From Actinomadura pelletieri DSM 43383 (GTDB taxonomy: Bacteria; Actinomycetota; Actinomycetes; Streptosporangiales; Streptosporangiaceae), in NCBI RefSeq assembly GCF_003634705.1, contig NZ_RBWU01000008.1, positions 434,001 through 498,000 on the forward strand: DNA of 64,000 nucleotides, given 5' to 3'. The notes beneath the pieces are model-generated. The model saw nothing but the letters and a program-made list of their open reading frames with translations, did not search any database and had not been told where the DNA came from. This document shows positions 31,750-39,638 of the stretch, piece after piece. The first letter of the stretch is position 1, and each line of letters opens with the position of its first letter. The position numbers and the translations under genes are program-made.

Positions 31750-33173
31750 CCACCGTGCCCGTGCCCCTGGTGCAGGACGGCCCGTACCGGTTCCGGATCG
31801 AGCCGTCGGGGGCGATGCGCGTCCCCGGTGTCGTGTTCGCCTCACCGGAACTGCTCGGCACGGCCGACAACGCGATCGGGCAGGTCGCGAACGTCGCCAC
31901 GCTGCCCGGGATCGTGGACGCGTCGTACGCCATGCCGGACGTGCACCTCGGATACGGCTTCGCGATCGGCGGCGTGGCGGCCACCGACCCGGGCGACGGC
32001 GGCGTGGTCTCTCCCGGCGGCGTCGGGTTCGACATCTCCTGCGGGGTCCGGCTCATGGCGGCCGATCTCGACGCGGCGGAACTCGAACCCGTCCTGGAAG
32101 ACGTGATGGACGGTCTCGACCCGGCCGTCCCGCGTGGCATGGGACGCGGCGCCGTCTGGCGTCCGTCCGGTCCGGAGGAGCTGACCGGCATCCTCACCGG
32201 CGGCTCGCGGTACGCGGTCGAGCGCGGCCACGGCGACGAGCGCGACCTGCTGCGCTGCGAGGACGGCGGCGCCGTCGCCGACGCCGACCCGGGGCAGGTC
32301 GGCGAACGGGCCATGGAGCGCGGCGCCGGGCAGGTCGGCAGCCTCGGCTCCGGCAACCACTTCCTGGAGGTGCAGCGGGTCGCCGAGGTGTACGACACGG
32401 CCGTCGCGGAGGCGTTCGGGCTGCGCCGGGACCAGATCTGCGTCATGATCCACTGCGGGTCGCGGGGGCTCGGGCACCAGATCTGCACCGACCATGTCCG
32501 CGCGATGGAGGCGCGGATGTCCCGGTACGGCATCGAGGTCCCGGACCGGCAGCTCGCCTGCGCGCCGGTCGACTCCCCCGAAGGACGCGCCTACCTGGGC
32601 GCCATGGCGGCCGCCGCCAACTACGCCCGCGCCAACCGGCAACTGCTCGCGCAGGCGGCGCGGCGGGTGTTCCGGCGGGCCGCCGGAGCGCGCCTCGACC
32701 TGGTCTACGACGTGTCCCACAACCTCGCCAAGATGGAGGACCACGCCGTGAACGGCGAGCGGCGCCGCCTGTGCGTGCACCGCAAGGGCGCCACCCGTGC
32801 GCTGCCGCCGGGCCATCCCGACCTGCCGCCCGACCTGCGCGAGGCGGGCCAGCCGGTGCTGATCCCGGGGACGATGGGCACGGCGTCGTACGTCCTCGCC
32901 GGCGTGCCGAACGGGCGGGCCTTCTATTCGACCTGCCACGGGGCCGGACGGACGCAGAGCCGCCACCAGGCCGCCCGCGGCGTCAAGGGCAAGGAGCTGC
33001 GGGCCCGGTTGGAGGCGAACGGCATCGCCGTCCGCGCCTCGTCCTGGCGTGGCCTGGCGGAGGAGGCGCCGGAGGCTTACAAGGACGTGTCCGCCGTGGT
33101 CGAGGCCGGCGAAGGCGCCGGACTCTGCCGCAAGATCGCCCGCCTGGAGCCGCTCGGCGTCGTCAAAGGCTGA
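31746..33173 (+). CDS. rtcB: RtcB family RNA ligase
   Basis: The 475-residue protein covers the complete RtcB fold. It has YAMPDVHLGYGFAIGG, GGVGFDISCGVRLMA with metal ligand Cys99, GSLGSGNHFLEV and MIHCGSRGLGHQ (metal-binding His residues), DLVYDVSHNLAKMED and FYSTCHGAGRTQSR with His398 as the expected guanylylation site. RtcB joins 2',3'-cyclic phosphate or 3'-phosphate RNA ends to 5'-OH ends using GTP and Mn2+. Many RtcB enzymes need archease for efficient turnover, and an archease domain is encoded just downstream on the opposite strand as part of a fusion (33341-34759). Confidence 0.95.
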   Translation: MTTVPVPLVQDGPYRFRIEPSGAMRVPGVVFASPELLGTADNAIGQVANVATLPGIVDASYAMPDVHLGYGFAIGGVAATDPGDGGVVSPGGVGFDISCGVRLMAADLDAAELEPVLEDVMDGLDPAVPRGMGRGAVWRPSGPEELTGILTGGSRYAVERGHGDERDLLRCEDGGAVADADPGQVGERAMERGAGQVGSLGSGNHFLEVQRVAEVYDTAVAEAFGLRRDQICVMIHCGSRGLGHQICTDHVRAMEARMSRYGIEVPDRQLACAPVDSPEGRAYLGAMAAAANYARANRQLLAQAARRVFRRAAGARLDLVYDVSHNLAKMEDHAVNGERRRLCVHRKGATRALPPGHPDLPPDLREAGQPVLIPGTMGTASYVLAGVPNGRAFYSTCHGAGRTQSRHQAARGVKGKELRARLEANGIAVRASSWRGLAEEAPEAYKDVSAVVEAGEGAGLCRKIARLEPLGVVKG

Positions 33174-33176
33174 CCA

Positions 33177-33206
33177 TCACACGTCGATCGTGACTCGGTG
33201 GGACCA
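33177..33206 (-). pseudogene. Remnant of the last residues of a second archease gene
   Basis: Read on the minus strand this piece gives WSHRVTIDV and a TGA stop. The intact gene next door ends WSCAVTIDV and TGA at 33341-33343. The surrounding bases, TGACC(A/G)TCACACGTCGAT(C/G)GTGAC, are nearly identical at 33171-33193 and 33335-33357. Nothing archease-like continues further upstream. It looks like the leftover 3' end of an archease copy that once ended against rtcB, or a short duplication of the neighbour's tail. Confidence 0.5.
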
Positions 33207-33340
33207 GCCCTCCCGCCGCCGAGTCGCGGCTTGAGCGCGATTCGTGCGGTGACACGGCCGTCGTGGTCGTGGTCGGGAGGGTGCGGGACTCTGCCGGAGG
33301 ATCCCTCGCTAGATGGGTGGGCGTCATCACGGAGTGACCG

Positions 33341-34759
33341 TCACACGTCGATGGTGACCGCGCAGGACCAGGCGTCCGTCATCGGGTCGCGGGTCAGGCG
33401 TAGTTCGTGCAGGGACACGGCCTTGGGGATCGCGCCGATGGCGGTGACTTTCGTCGCGTCGCCGAGTTTCAGGCCGGCCGTGAGCCCGCCGTCCGGCGCT
33501 GTGGTGATCTCCGCGTCGAGGACCAGTTCGCCGTGAACTTCGAGCCGGTAGATCACATCGTCGAGGACGGCGACGAGCAGGTCCGGGTCCGGCTGCGGTG
33601 GCACGTTCAGGACGTCGGTGCGCTGTGGTCGGACATCGGTGGTGTCCGCGAAGCTTCCCACGAGACCGGACACGGCTTCGGTGACGCATCCTTCGCGTGT
33701 CGGCGCCCACGCCTCGATGCGCAGGTCGGCGGTGTGCGGGACGTGGAGGTGCCCGCGGAGTGCCCGCACCCGGCGTCCTCGCGCCCGTTCGGGAGGCCAG
33801 ACGGTGCGCCTGCGGCCGTCCTGCCACTGGACCGTGAGCATCTGATGCCCGACCTGGGCGCCCGACGCGTCCAGTTCGAACCGGCCGAACATGGTCGTGC
33901 ACGTCAGCGCGGAGGCCGCCGCCCGGAGCGCGTCGTCGTCCAGGTCACCCACGTCCCGTGCGCACCGGGACGCGATCACCCCGGCCGCGAACGCCTGCGC
34001 CGCGGGATAAGGCGGGTCGGCGCCCGTCGCGGCGACGTAGTTCCGGACGAACCAGCCCGCGTCCGGGCCTTCGTCCGGTTCCCAGGCCTCGTCCGCCAGC
34101 CACTGCGTCGGGCCGATCAGCCCCTCACGCGCTTCGTCCAGCACGTTCTCCTCGCCCGCGCCGACCAGGACGCACGCTCGCCACGGCCGTTCCGGCAGCA
34201 GCCGCGCGGCGGCACGCTCGTCCGCGAACCCGGCGGCGATCATGACCGCGCCGGCCTCCGGCGCGTTCCGGACCGCCTCCTCCGCCGACCCCGGCGCGAA
34301 CCCGGCCCGCCGCACGGTCAGGCCCCGGCCGGTCGCCGCCCGCTCGGCCCCGGCCGCGACCTCACGTCCGAACGTCGTCTCTCCGTGCAGGACGGTCAGC
34401 GAAGCGATCTCCCGGTGCAGCAGTTCGACCGCGCCCGTGAAGTACGACGAGCACGGCGACAGCACGTTCACCACATGGGCGTGGTTGCTGAGCCGGTCGC
34501 CCGCCCCGCCGTGATTCCAGACCAGCCGGTCGGTCTTGCGGGCCAGCGCGGTGGCCTGCCCGGTGCCGTAGGGGCCGAACAGCAGGTCGGGGCGCTCGTC
34601 CAAGGCGTCGGCCAACGCCTGGGACACGCCCGGTGCCGAGTCATGGACGCTCAACTCCACCCGTCCCGCCGATCGGGCCCACAGGCGCAGAGCCGCCGCC
34701 CCCGCCCGTCCGAATTCGGCGAGCGGCCCCGAAAGCGGTGTCACCAACGCGGCGCGCAT
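33341..34759 (-). CDS. Fusion of a periplasmic-binding-protein-like domain with an archease domain
   Basis: Residues 1-330 of 472 look like a type-1 periplasmic binding protein (Leu/Ile/Val family): MRAALVTPLSGPLAEFGRAG, LLFGPYGTGQATALA, TVLHGETTFGREVAAGAE, ending HQMLTVQWQDGRRR. There is no signal peptide, so it should be cytosolic. Residues 335-472 are archease-like: HTADLRIEAWAPT (HTAD at 342-345), LLVAVLDDVIYRLEVHGEL, IPKAVSLHELRL and WSCAVTIDV at the end, keeping the conserved Asp positions. Archease activates RtcB, encoded convergently. A GTG with a GAGGA site lies just before the archease domain, so a free archease might also be made. I know of no such fusion. Confidence 0.78.
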   Translation of the reverse strand: MRAALVTPLSGPLAEFGRAGAAALRLWARSAGRVELSVHDSAPGVSQALADALDERPDLLFGPYGTGQATALARKTDRLVWNHGGAGDRLSNHAHVVNVLSPCSSYFTGAVELLHREIASLTVLHGETTFGREVAAGAERAATGRGLTVRRAGFAPGSAEEAVRNAPEAGAVMIAAGFADERAAARLLPERPWRACVLVGAGEENVLDEAREGLIGPTQWLADEAWEPDEGPDAGWFVRNYVAATGADPPYPAAQAFAAGVIASRCARDVGDLDDDALRAAASALTCTTMFGRFELDASGAQVGHQMLTVQWQDGRRRTVWPPERARGRRVRALRGHLHVPHTADLRIEAWAPTREGCVTEAVSGLVGSFADTTDVRPQRTDVLNVPPQPDPDLLVAVLDDVIYRLEVHGELVLDAEITTAPDGGLTAGLKLGDATKVTAIGAIPKAVSLHELRLTRDPMTDAWSCAVTIDV

Positions 34760-34794
34760 CCCCGAACCGTTCCCCGCACTTCGCGGCGAAACCG

Positions 34795-36003
34795 CTACCG
34801 GCGGCCCCGGAACGTTCGCCGCAGATCGTCGACCCATTCACCGGGAATCTCCCAGGGAATGAAATGGCCGCCCTTATCGTGGACGGTGAGATTGACGTGG
34901 TTGTACCAGGCGGCCCGGTCGCTGTCGAGGAAATGCTGAATCCGGTCTGCGGTGCTCACTCCCGGCGGGTTCTCGTAGCCGACGAAAGTGATGCCGGTGG
35001 GTGCCTCGACGACCGGCCACCGATTGTGCGACGGCGTCCACGGATACCGGTTGTTGTTGGCGTAGGTGCGGATCGACGTGCCGATCGAATTCGTCACCCA
35101 GAAAATCATCGCGTGGGTGAGCAGGTCGTCCTTGGAGAAGACGGACTCGATGTCGCCGCCGTTGTCGCTCCAGCTCACCCACCGCTGGAGGATCCAGGCG
35201 AGCATCCCGGCGGGGGAGTCGGACAGCCCGTACGCCAGGGTGCTCGGGCCCAGCACATGCGCGGCGAGATGGGCGGCGAACCGCTTGTCGAACGCGATGA
35301 CCTGGGCCCGGACTTCGGCGGGCAGGCCGTCCGGGATGGGCCGTCCGCCGCTGAAATCCCAGGCCCGGTCACCGTTGAAGAAGTCGAGCCGCAACCCGGA
35401 GCCGATATGGATGCCGTACAGCTCGTCGGCGTACTTGTGGCCGAGCTGCCCGGTCACGAGGGCCCCGACATCGCAGCCCGCCGCGGCGTACCGCTCGTGG
35501 CCGAGGACGCGGGTCATGAGCGTGTGCCAGAGGTCGGCGACCTTCCAGTAGTTCATGTCCGGGTGGTTCGGCAGCGGCCCGGAGAACCCGAACCCGGGGA
35601 ACGACGGGACGATCACGTCGAACGCGTCGGCCGGGTCGCCGCCGTACGCCCCCGGATCGGCCAGCGGATCGATGACCTTGGACCAGTGCCAGAACGTCCA
35701 GGGCCACCCGTGCGTGAGTATCAGCGGGACCGGGGCCGGCCCCACGCCCGCCCTGCGCAGAAAATGCACCGGCACCCCGTCAACGCCGACACGGTGGTGT
35801 TCGTAGGCGTTGAGCGCGGCCTCGGCCTTGCGCCAGTCGTACCCGTCCCGCCAGTACCCGACGAGTTCTTGCAGGTAGGCGCGGTTCACGCCGTAGTACC
35901 AGTCGTCGTTGCCGATGTCGTCGGGCCAGCGGGTCGTGTCCAGCCGCCCCCTGAGATCGACGAGCACGGCGTCCGGCACACGGATCGGCCAGGCGGAAGT
36001 CAC
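34795..36003 (-). CDS. Epoxide hydrolase with EHN N-terminal domain
   Basis: The 402-residue protein starts with the EHN cap domain: PIRVPDAVLVDLRGRLDTTRWPDD and GVNRAYLQELVGYWRDGYDWRKAEA. The alpha/beta-hydrolase fold follows with oxyanion HGWPWTFWHW, nucleophile Asp in YAAAGCDVGALV, and the base His in DKGGHFIPWE. The family opens epoxides through an alkyl-enzyme ester on the Asp. GAGGAG lies six bases before GTG 36003; two ATGs at 36006 and 36009 are alternatives. Its neighbour upstream ends only 14 bases away, so they share an operon. Substrate unknown. Confidence 0.87.
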   Translation of the reverse strand: MTSAWPIRVPDAVLVDLRGRLDTTRWPDDIGNDDWYYGVNRAYLQELVGYWRDGYDWRKAEAALNAYEHHRVGVDGVPVHFLRRAGVGPAPVPLILTHGWPWTFWHWSKVIDPLADPGAYGGDPADAFDVIVPSFPGFGFSGPLPNHPDMNYWKVADLWHTLMTRVLGHERYAAAGCDVGALVTGQLGHKYADELYGIHIGSGLRLDFFNGDRAWDFSGGRPIPDGLPAEVRAQVIAFDKRFAAHLAAHVLGPSTLAYGLSDSPAGMLAWILQRWVSWSDNGGDIESVFSKDDLLTHAMIFWVTNSIGTSIRTYANNNRYPWTPSHNRWPVVEAPTGITFVGYENPPGVSTADRIQHFLDSDRAAWYNHVNLTVHDKGGHFIPWEIPGEWVDDLRRTFRGRR

Positions 36004-36017
36004 CATCATCTCCTCGG

Positions 36018-36611
36018 TCAGGGCGTTGACGGATACCGGACCGCGAGCCCGGGATAGTCCACGACGAACCCTGACTCGTCGTAGACCAGACGTGCGGCGA
36101 AATCGAAGGCCGGGGCGGCGTAGTCGAAGGACCGGCGTCCGTCGGTGTCGGCCACCCGCGCATACGACTGGCCCAGGCGATCGACGGTCAGATCGGCGGC
36201 CCGGACGTACACCGCCGGTGCCTCCGCGGCCTCCCCGACGCCCAACCGCAGCCGGTGGACGGGCAGCGCGTTCGTCACCGCGGACGATTCCAGATCGACG
36301 TCGACACAACCGTCGAGGGCCGGATCATGGCGGCCGTCCACCAGCCACCGACCGCCCGCCGTCCTCTCCAGGACGACCTCGCCGTCGCCGTGCGGGTGAC
36401 GGACACGGGCCCGCCGCGCACGCCACCCTTCATCGACCTCGATCACGTACTCCACGACCCAGGCCATCCCGTCCTCGACGGCCGTGGTCGTGCCGCGCAG
36501 CGTCCAGCCATCGGGCCTGTGGGTCGTCCGGAGCACCTCGAATCCGGCACGAGCGCCCCGATGCTCCCAGGCCGCGCTCGCCGGAGGATCGGCGAATTCC
36601 ATGATCCCCAT
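36018..36611 (-). CDS. Putative glycolipid-binding family protein (DUF1089-type)
   Basis: The 197-residue protein contains the family's core order: WRARRARVR, GRWLVDGRHDPALDGCVDVDLESSAVTNALPVHRLRL, AVYVRAADLTVDRLGQSYARV and FVVDYPGLAVRY. The repeated beta strands, the D-G-x-W-x-x-D-G element and the S-x-x-T-N-x-L-P motif fit the putative glycolipid-binding family (PF06475). The true start may be the ATG at 36611 or the next one three codons inside. It is the first gene of a leftward pair with the epoxide hydrolase. Its cellular role is unknown. Confidence 0.72.
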   Translation of the reverse strand: MGIMEFADPPASAAWEHRGARAGFEVLRTTHRPDGWTLRGTTTAVEDGMAWVVEYVIEVDEGWRARRARVRHPHGDGEVVLERTAGGRWLVDGRHDPALDGCVDVDLESSAVTNALPVHRLRLGVGEAAEAPAVYVRAADLTVDRLGQSYARVADTDGRRSFDYAAPAFDFAARLVYDESGFVVDYPGLAVRYPSTP

Positions 36612-36762
36612 CCTGGCACTCCGCTACCCCGCCCGGCGTAGCCGCGGCCCGTGCCCTGCGCCGGTCGTGGTACCGCGAATGTCGTCGTCCAGGGGACGGC
36701 ATCCGGACACCGAGCCGCGATCGTCGGGAGTGACGGTTCCTCGGAAAGGACGTGACGACGAC

Positions 36763-37320
36763 ATGGCGGCAACGAAGACCGTGCGGCGCACCGACGCCTG
36801 GTTCGATCTCGGACGGCGCTGGCGCAAGACGGTGCTGGTCACGCACATCGTGTCCGCCGGGGCGTGGATCGGAATCGACGTGATGGTCGCGGTGCTGGTA
36901 CTGACCGGAAGGTACGGCACCGACGTCGAGGTGCGCGGGCTGGCCTACGAGGCCCTGGCCACGTTCGTCGTGTGGCCGATGCTGGGCAGCGGGCTGCTCT
37001 GCCTGCTCACCGGCCTCATCCTGGGGTCGGGCACGCGCTGGGGGCTGCTGCGTTACTGGTGGGTGGCCGTCAAGCTCGTCCTCAACCTCGTCCTGTGCAC
37101 GCTCATCCTGGTGGCGCTGCGACCGGGCATGGGGGAGGTCGGCGACTACGGCCGGGACCTGCCGGGCGGCGCGTCCGAACCCGCGGCGATCTCGAACCTG
37201 TTCTACCCGCCCGCCGTCTCCCTGACGGCGCTGACCCTCGCGACGGTCCTTGCGGTCGCCAAGCCCTGGGGCCGCATCCGCCCAGGTCGCCGTGCCCGCC
37301 GCAGCCGCGACGACGTATAA
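36763..37320 (+). CDS. Four-helix membrane protein, DUF2269-like
   Basis: The 185-residue protein has four long hydrophobic helices (about residues 22-45, 60-85, 93-115 and 145-165). The first contains HIVSAGAWIGIDV, a His-x-x-x-x-G-x-W motif like that of DUF2269/heme-copper-associated membrane proteins. AAAGGA is upstream of the ATG. It ends 8 bases before a VOC-family gene. No enzymatic motif is visible, and the role is unknown. Confidence 0.7.
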   Translation: MAATKTVRRTDAWFDLGRRWRKTVLVTHIVSAGAWIGIDVMVAVLVLTGRYGTDVEVRGLAYEALATFVVWPMLGSGLLCLLTGLILGSGTRWGLLRYWWVAVKLVLNLVLCTLILVALRPGMGEVGDYGRDLPGGASEPAAISNLFYPPAVSLTALTLATVLAVAKPWGRIRPGRRARRSRDDV

Positions 37321-37328
37321 CTGATCAC

Positions 37329-37781
37329 ATGGCACTGGGTTGGAAGCTGGTCATCGACAGCACGGACGCGGCCACGCTCGCGGACTTCTGGGCCGCGGCC
37401 CTCGAATACGAGGTGGAGGACCCGTCCACGCTGATCGAGGGACTCCTGGCCGCCGGGCGGCTCCCCGAGGAGGCGGTCGTCGAACACCGTGGCCGCAAGA
37501 CCTTCCGCGGCTACGCCGCGATCCGCCATCCCGACGACCCGTTCGACGAGACCAGCGGCGTCGGCCATGGCCGCCGGCTGCTGTTCCAGGACGTCCCCGA
37601 ACGAAAGTCCGGCAAGAACCGCCTGCACATCGACGTCCACAGCGAGCCCGGCGGCCTGGACGCGCTCGTCACCCGCCTGGAGAAGCTCGGCGCGACCCGC
37701 GTCCAGGAACAGGACAAGGGCCCCGCCGGACACTGGTGGGTCATGCGGGACCCCGAGGGCAACGAGTTCTGCGCCGCCTGA
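37329..37781 (+). CDS. VOC/glyoxalase superfamily protein
   Basis: The 150-residue protein follows the pattern of the actinobacterial VOC group formerly annotated as 'glyoxalase-like': WKLVIDSTDAATLADFWAAALEYEVE at the start, LLFQDVPERKSGKNRLHIDVH in the middle and a C-terminal strand WWVMRDPEGNEFCAA carrying the metal-site Glu. Such proteins bind a divalent metal and are often resistance or detoxification proteins. Substrate not known. It follows the membrane protein by 8 bases and is followed by a hairpin. Confidence 0.83.
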   Translation: MALGWKLVIDSTDAATLADFWAAALEYEVEDPSTLIEGLLAAGRLPEEAVVEHRGRKTFRGYAAIRHPDDPFDETSGVGHGRRLLFQDVPERKSGKNRLHIDVHSEPGGLDALVTRLEKLGATRVQEQDKGPAGHWWVMRDPEGNEFCAA

Positions 37782-38167
37782 GCACGGCCGCCCGGCGGCG
37801 GCCGGGGTAATAAGCAGGAGCGCGGCAGCAGCGGGGAGTCCGGGAAGATCGCGACGTTCTCGGACGTGAGAAGGGCGTCGCGATCCCGCTCCGCGTGCGC
37901 GGGGACGGCGTACTGACCGTCCGCGACCCCGTGAAGTCGGCGCCTCGGACGTCGTCCCACCTCGGGGCTCGGGCGTCGTTCGTCCTCGGGTTGGTCCGGG
38001 CCCGCGAGAACGGGGGCCACGACGCGGCTTTCGCAGCGCTCGACCGGGTGGTGTCGAGTGACGCCGCGGACATACCGGCACCGCCCGCCGCCGTGCGCCC
38101 GGTGGCGCCGCGGGCATGGACGGGTCGGCCGATGGCGGACCGAACGCAGCGTGCTCGTCACTTCAGG
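37782..38167. other. Gap with terminator hairpin and a coding-like but unassigned stretch
   Basis: GGCCGCC (37786-37792) and GGCGGCC (37797-37803) form a 7-base stem with a 4-base loop right after the VOC stop, a likely terminator. From about 37836 to 38080 the plus strand reads without stop with G/C-rich third positions (GVAIPLRVRGDG, VLTVRDPVK, then FVLGLVRARENGG). No ribosome binding site or recognisable family is present. It may be a gene remnant. I do not call a gene here. Confidence 0.35.
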
Positions 38168-38797
38168 TCAGGATATGAGAGGGGCGGCGGTGCGGGACAC
38201 GACCTCGTCGACGGTCACGCCGGGGGCGGTCTCGACCAGGGCGAGGCCGGACGGGGTGACGTCCAGGACGGCGAGGTCGGTGATGATCCGGTCGACACAG
38301 GCCCGACCGGTGAGCGGCAGATCGCACTTCTCCACGATCTTCGGGTCGCCCTTCTTGGTGGTGTGCGTGGTCAGGACGATCACGCGGCGGGCGCCGTGAA
38401 CGAGGTCCATCGCGCCGCCCATACCCCTGACCAGGGCGCCGGGAACCATCCAGTTCGCCAGGTCGCCGTTGGCCGACACCTGCATGGCGCCGAGGATCGC
38501 GGTGTCGATATGTCCACCACGGATCATCCCGAAGGAGAGCGAGGAGTCGAAGTAGGACGCGCCCTGCAGGACGGTGACGGTCTCCTTACCGGCGTTGATC
38601 AGGTCGGGGTCGACCTCGTCCTCGGTCGGGTAGGGGCCGACGCCGAGGATGCCGTTCTCCGAGTGCAGGACGACCCGCACGCCCGGCGGCACATGGCCGG
38701 GGACGAGGGTCGGCAGCCCGATGCCGAGGTTCACGTACGAACCGTCGGTCAGCTCGGCGGCGGCGCGGGCCGCCATGTCGTCGCGGGTCCAGGCCAT
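38168..38797 (-). CDS. pcaJ: CoA transferase subunit B (3-oxoadipate:succinyl-CoA transferase beta, PcaJ-like)
   Basis: The 209-residue protein starts with WTRDDMAARAAAELTDGSYVNLGIGLPTLV and holds the catalytic Glu in VVLHSENGILGVGPYP, then GHIDTAILGAMQVSANGDLANWMVPG and LPLTGRACVDRIITDLAV. These blocks define family I CoA transferase beta subunits (PcaJ, ScoB). The start ATG overlaps the stop of subunit A. A PcaR-like IclR regulator and a maleylacetate reductase, which makes 3-oxoadipate, lie alongside. The substrate is therefore most likely 3-oxoadipate rather than acetoacetate. Confidence 0.85.
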   Translation of the reverse strand: MAWTRDDMAARAAAELTDGSYVNLGIGLPTLVPGHVPPGVRVVLHSENGILGVGPYPTEDEVDPDLINAGKETVTVLQGASYFDSSLSFGMIRGGHIDTAILGAMQVSANGDLANWMVPGALVRGMGGAMDLVHGARRVIVLTTHTTKKGDPKIVEKCDLPLTGRACVDRIITDLAVLDVTPSGLALVETAPGVTVDEVVSRTAAPLIS

Positions 38798-39546
38798 CAG
38801 GCGCGCACCGTCCTCTTCTCGATTCCCTTGGCCGCGGCCTGCTCGGGCGTCAGTTCCACGACCCGCTGCACGAACACGCCGGGGAGATGCACCTCGTCGG
38901 GTTCGAGGGCGTCCACGAGCTCCTCGACCTCGGCGATCGTGACCCGGCCCGCCATCGCGGCGAGCGGATTGAAGTTCCGGGACGCCTTGCCGAACACCAG
39001 GTTGCCGTGCCGGTCGCCGCGGCGGGCGCGCACCAGGGCGAAGTCGGTGCGAATTCCGCGCTCCAGAACATAGGGGGTGCCGTCGAACTCGCGGACCTCC
39101 TTGGGCTGCGACGCCACCGCGACGCTCCCGTCCGGCCCGTACCGCCAGGGGAGGCCGCCCTCGGCGACGGGGGTGCCGACACCGGCGGGCGTGTAGAAGG
39201 CGGGGATGCCGCAGCCGCCCGCGCGCAGCCGCTCGGCGAGCGTCCCCTGCGGGATCAGCTCGACCTCGACCTCACCGGCCAGGTACTTGCGGGCGAACGT
39301 CTTGTTGTCACCGATGTAGGAGCCGGTCACCCGGACGATCCGGCCCGCCTCCAACAGGATTCCGAGCCCGCCGCCGTCGACGCCGCAGTTGTTCGACACC
39401 ACGCTCAGCTCGCCGGACCCGGCCGCGTGGAGCGCCTCGATGAGGACGTTCGGGACGCCGCTCAGCCCGAACCCGCCCACCGCCAGCGATGCGCCGTCCG
39501 GTATGTCCGCGACGGCCGCCGCGGGGTTCGCCACCACCTTGTCCAT
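38797..39546 (-). CDS. pcaI: CoA transferase subunit A (3-oxoadipate:succinyl-CoA transferase alpha, PcaI-like)
   Basis: The 249-residue protein has the CoA-binding glycine pattern GASLAVGGFGLSGVPNVLIEAL, VSNNCGVDGGGLGILLEAGR, SYIGDNKTFARKYLAGEVEVELIPQGTLAERLRAGG and DFALVRARRGDRHGNLVF. All are diagnostic of family I alpha subunits. The ATG at 39546 gives the standard family length. It is transcribed divergently from the double IclR regulator, the usual arrangement for pca genes under IclR control. Together with subunit B it would convert 3-oxoadipate to its CoA ester for the thiolase step, which is not encoded in the window. Confidence 0.86.
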   Translation of the reverse strand: MDKVVANPAAAVADIPDGASLAVGGFGLSGVPNVLIEALHAAGSGELSVVSNNCGVDGGGLGILLEAGRIVRVTGSYIGDNKTFARKYLAGEVEVELIPQGTLAERLRAGGCGIPAFYTPAGVGTPVAEGGLPWRYGPDGSVAVASQPKEVREFDGTPYVLERGIRTDFALVRARRGDRHGNLVFGKASRNFNPLAAMAGRVTIAEVEELVDALEPDEVHLPGVFVQRVVELTPEQAAAKGIEKRTVRA

Positions 39547-39565
39547 GCCGGAATCCTGTTCGCCT

Positions 39566-39596
39566 AGTGAACTTTGCTTCATAATAGTCTTTGCAG
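39566..39596. promoter_or_regulatory. AT-rich divergent control region with CTTTGC direct repeat
   Basis: Between the pcaI-like gene and the IclR gene is an AT-rich patch. CTTTGC occurs twice as direct repeats around TTCATAATAGT, and TATTAT on the minus strand and CATAAT on the plus strand could be the two -10 elements. This is the natural site for the IclR protein to control both directions. The -35 elements are not clear. Confidence 0.35.
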
Positions 39597-39638
39597 TGTC
39601 CGTGGTCGCCCCCGGCCATGTCAACCGCTGGAGAGCGC

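Noticed and set aside
33341..34759. Exported substrate-binding protein of an ABC importer
   Set aside because: No signal peptide or lipobox, no permease or ATPase nearby, and the C-terminal 138 residues are archease-like.
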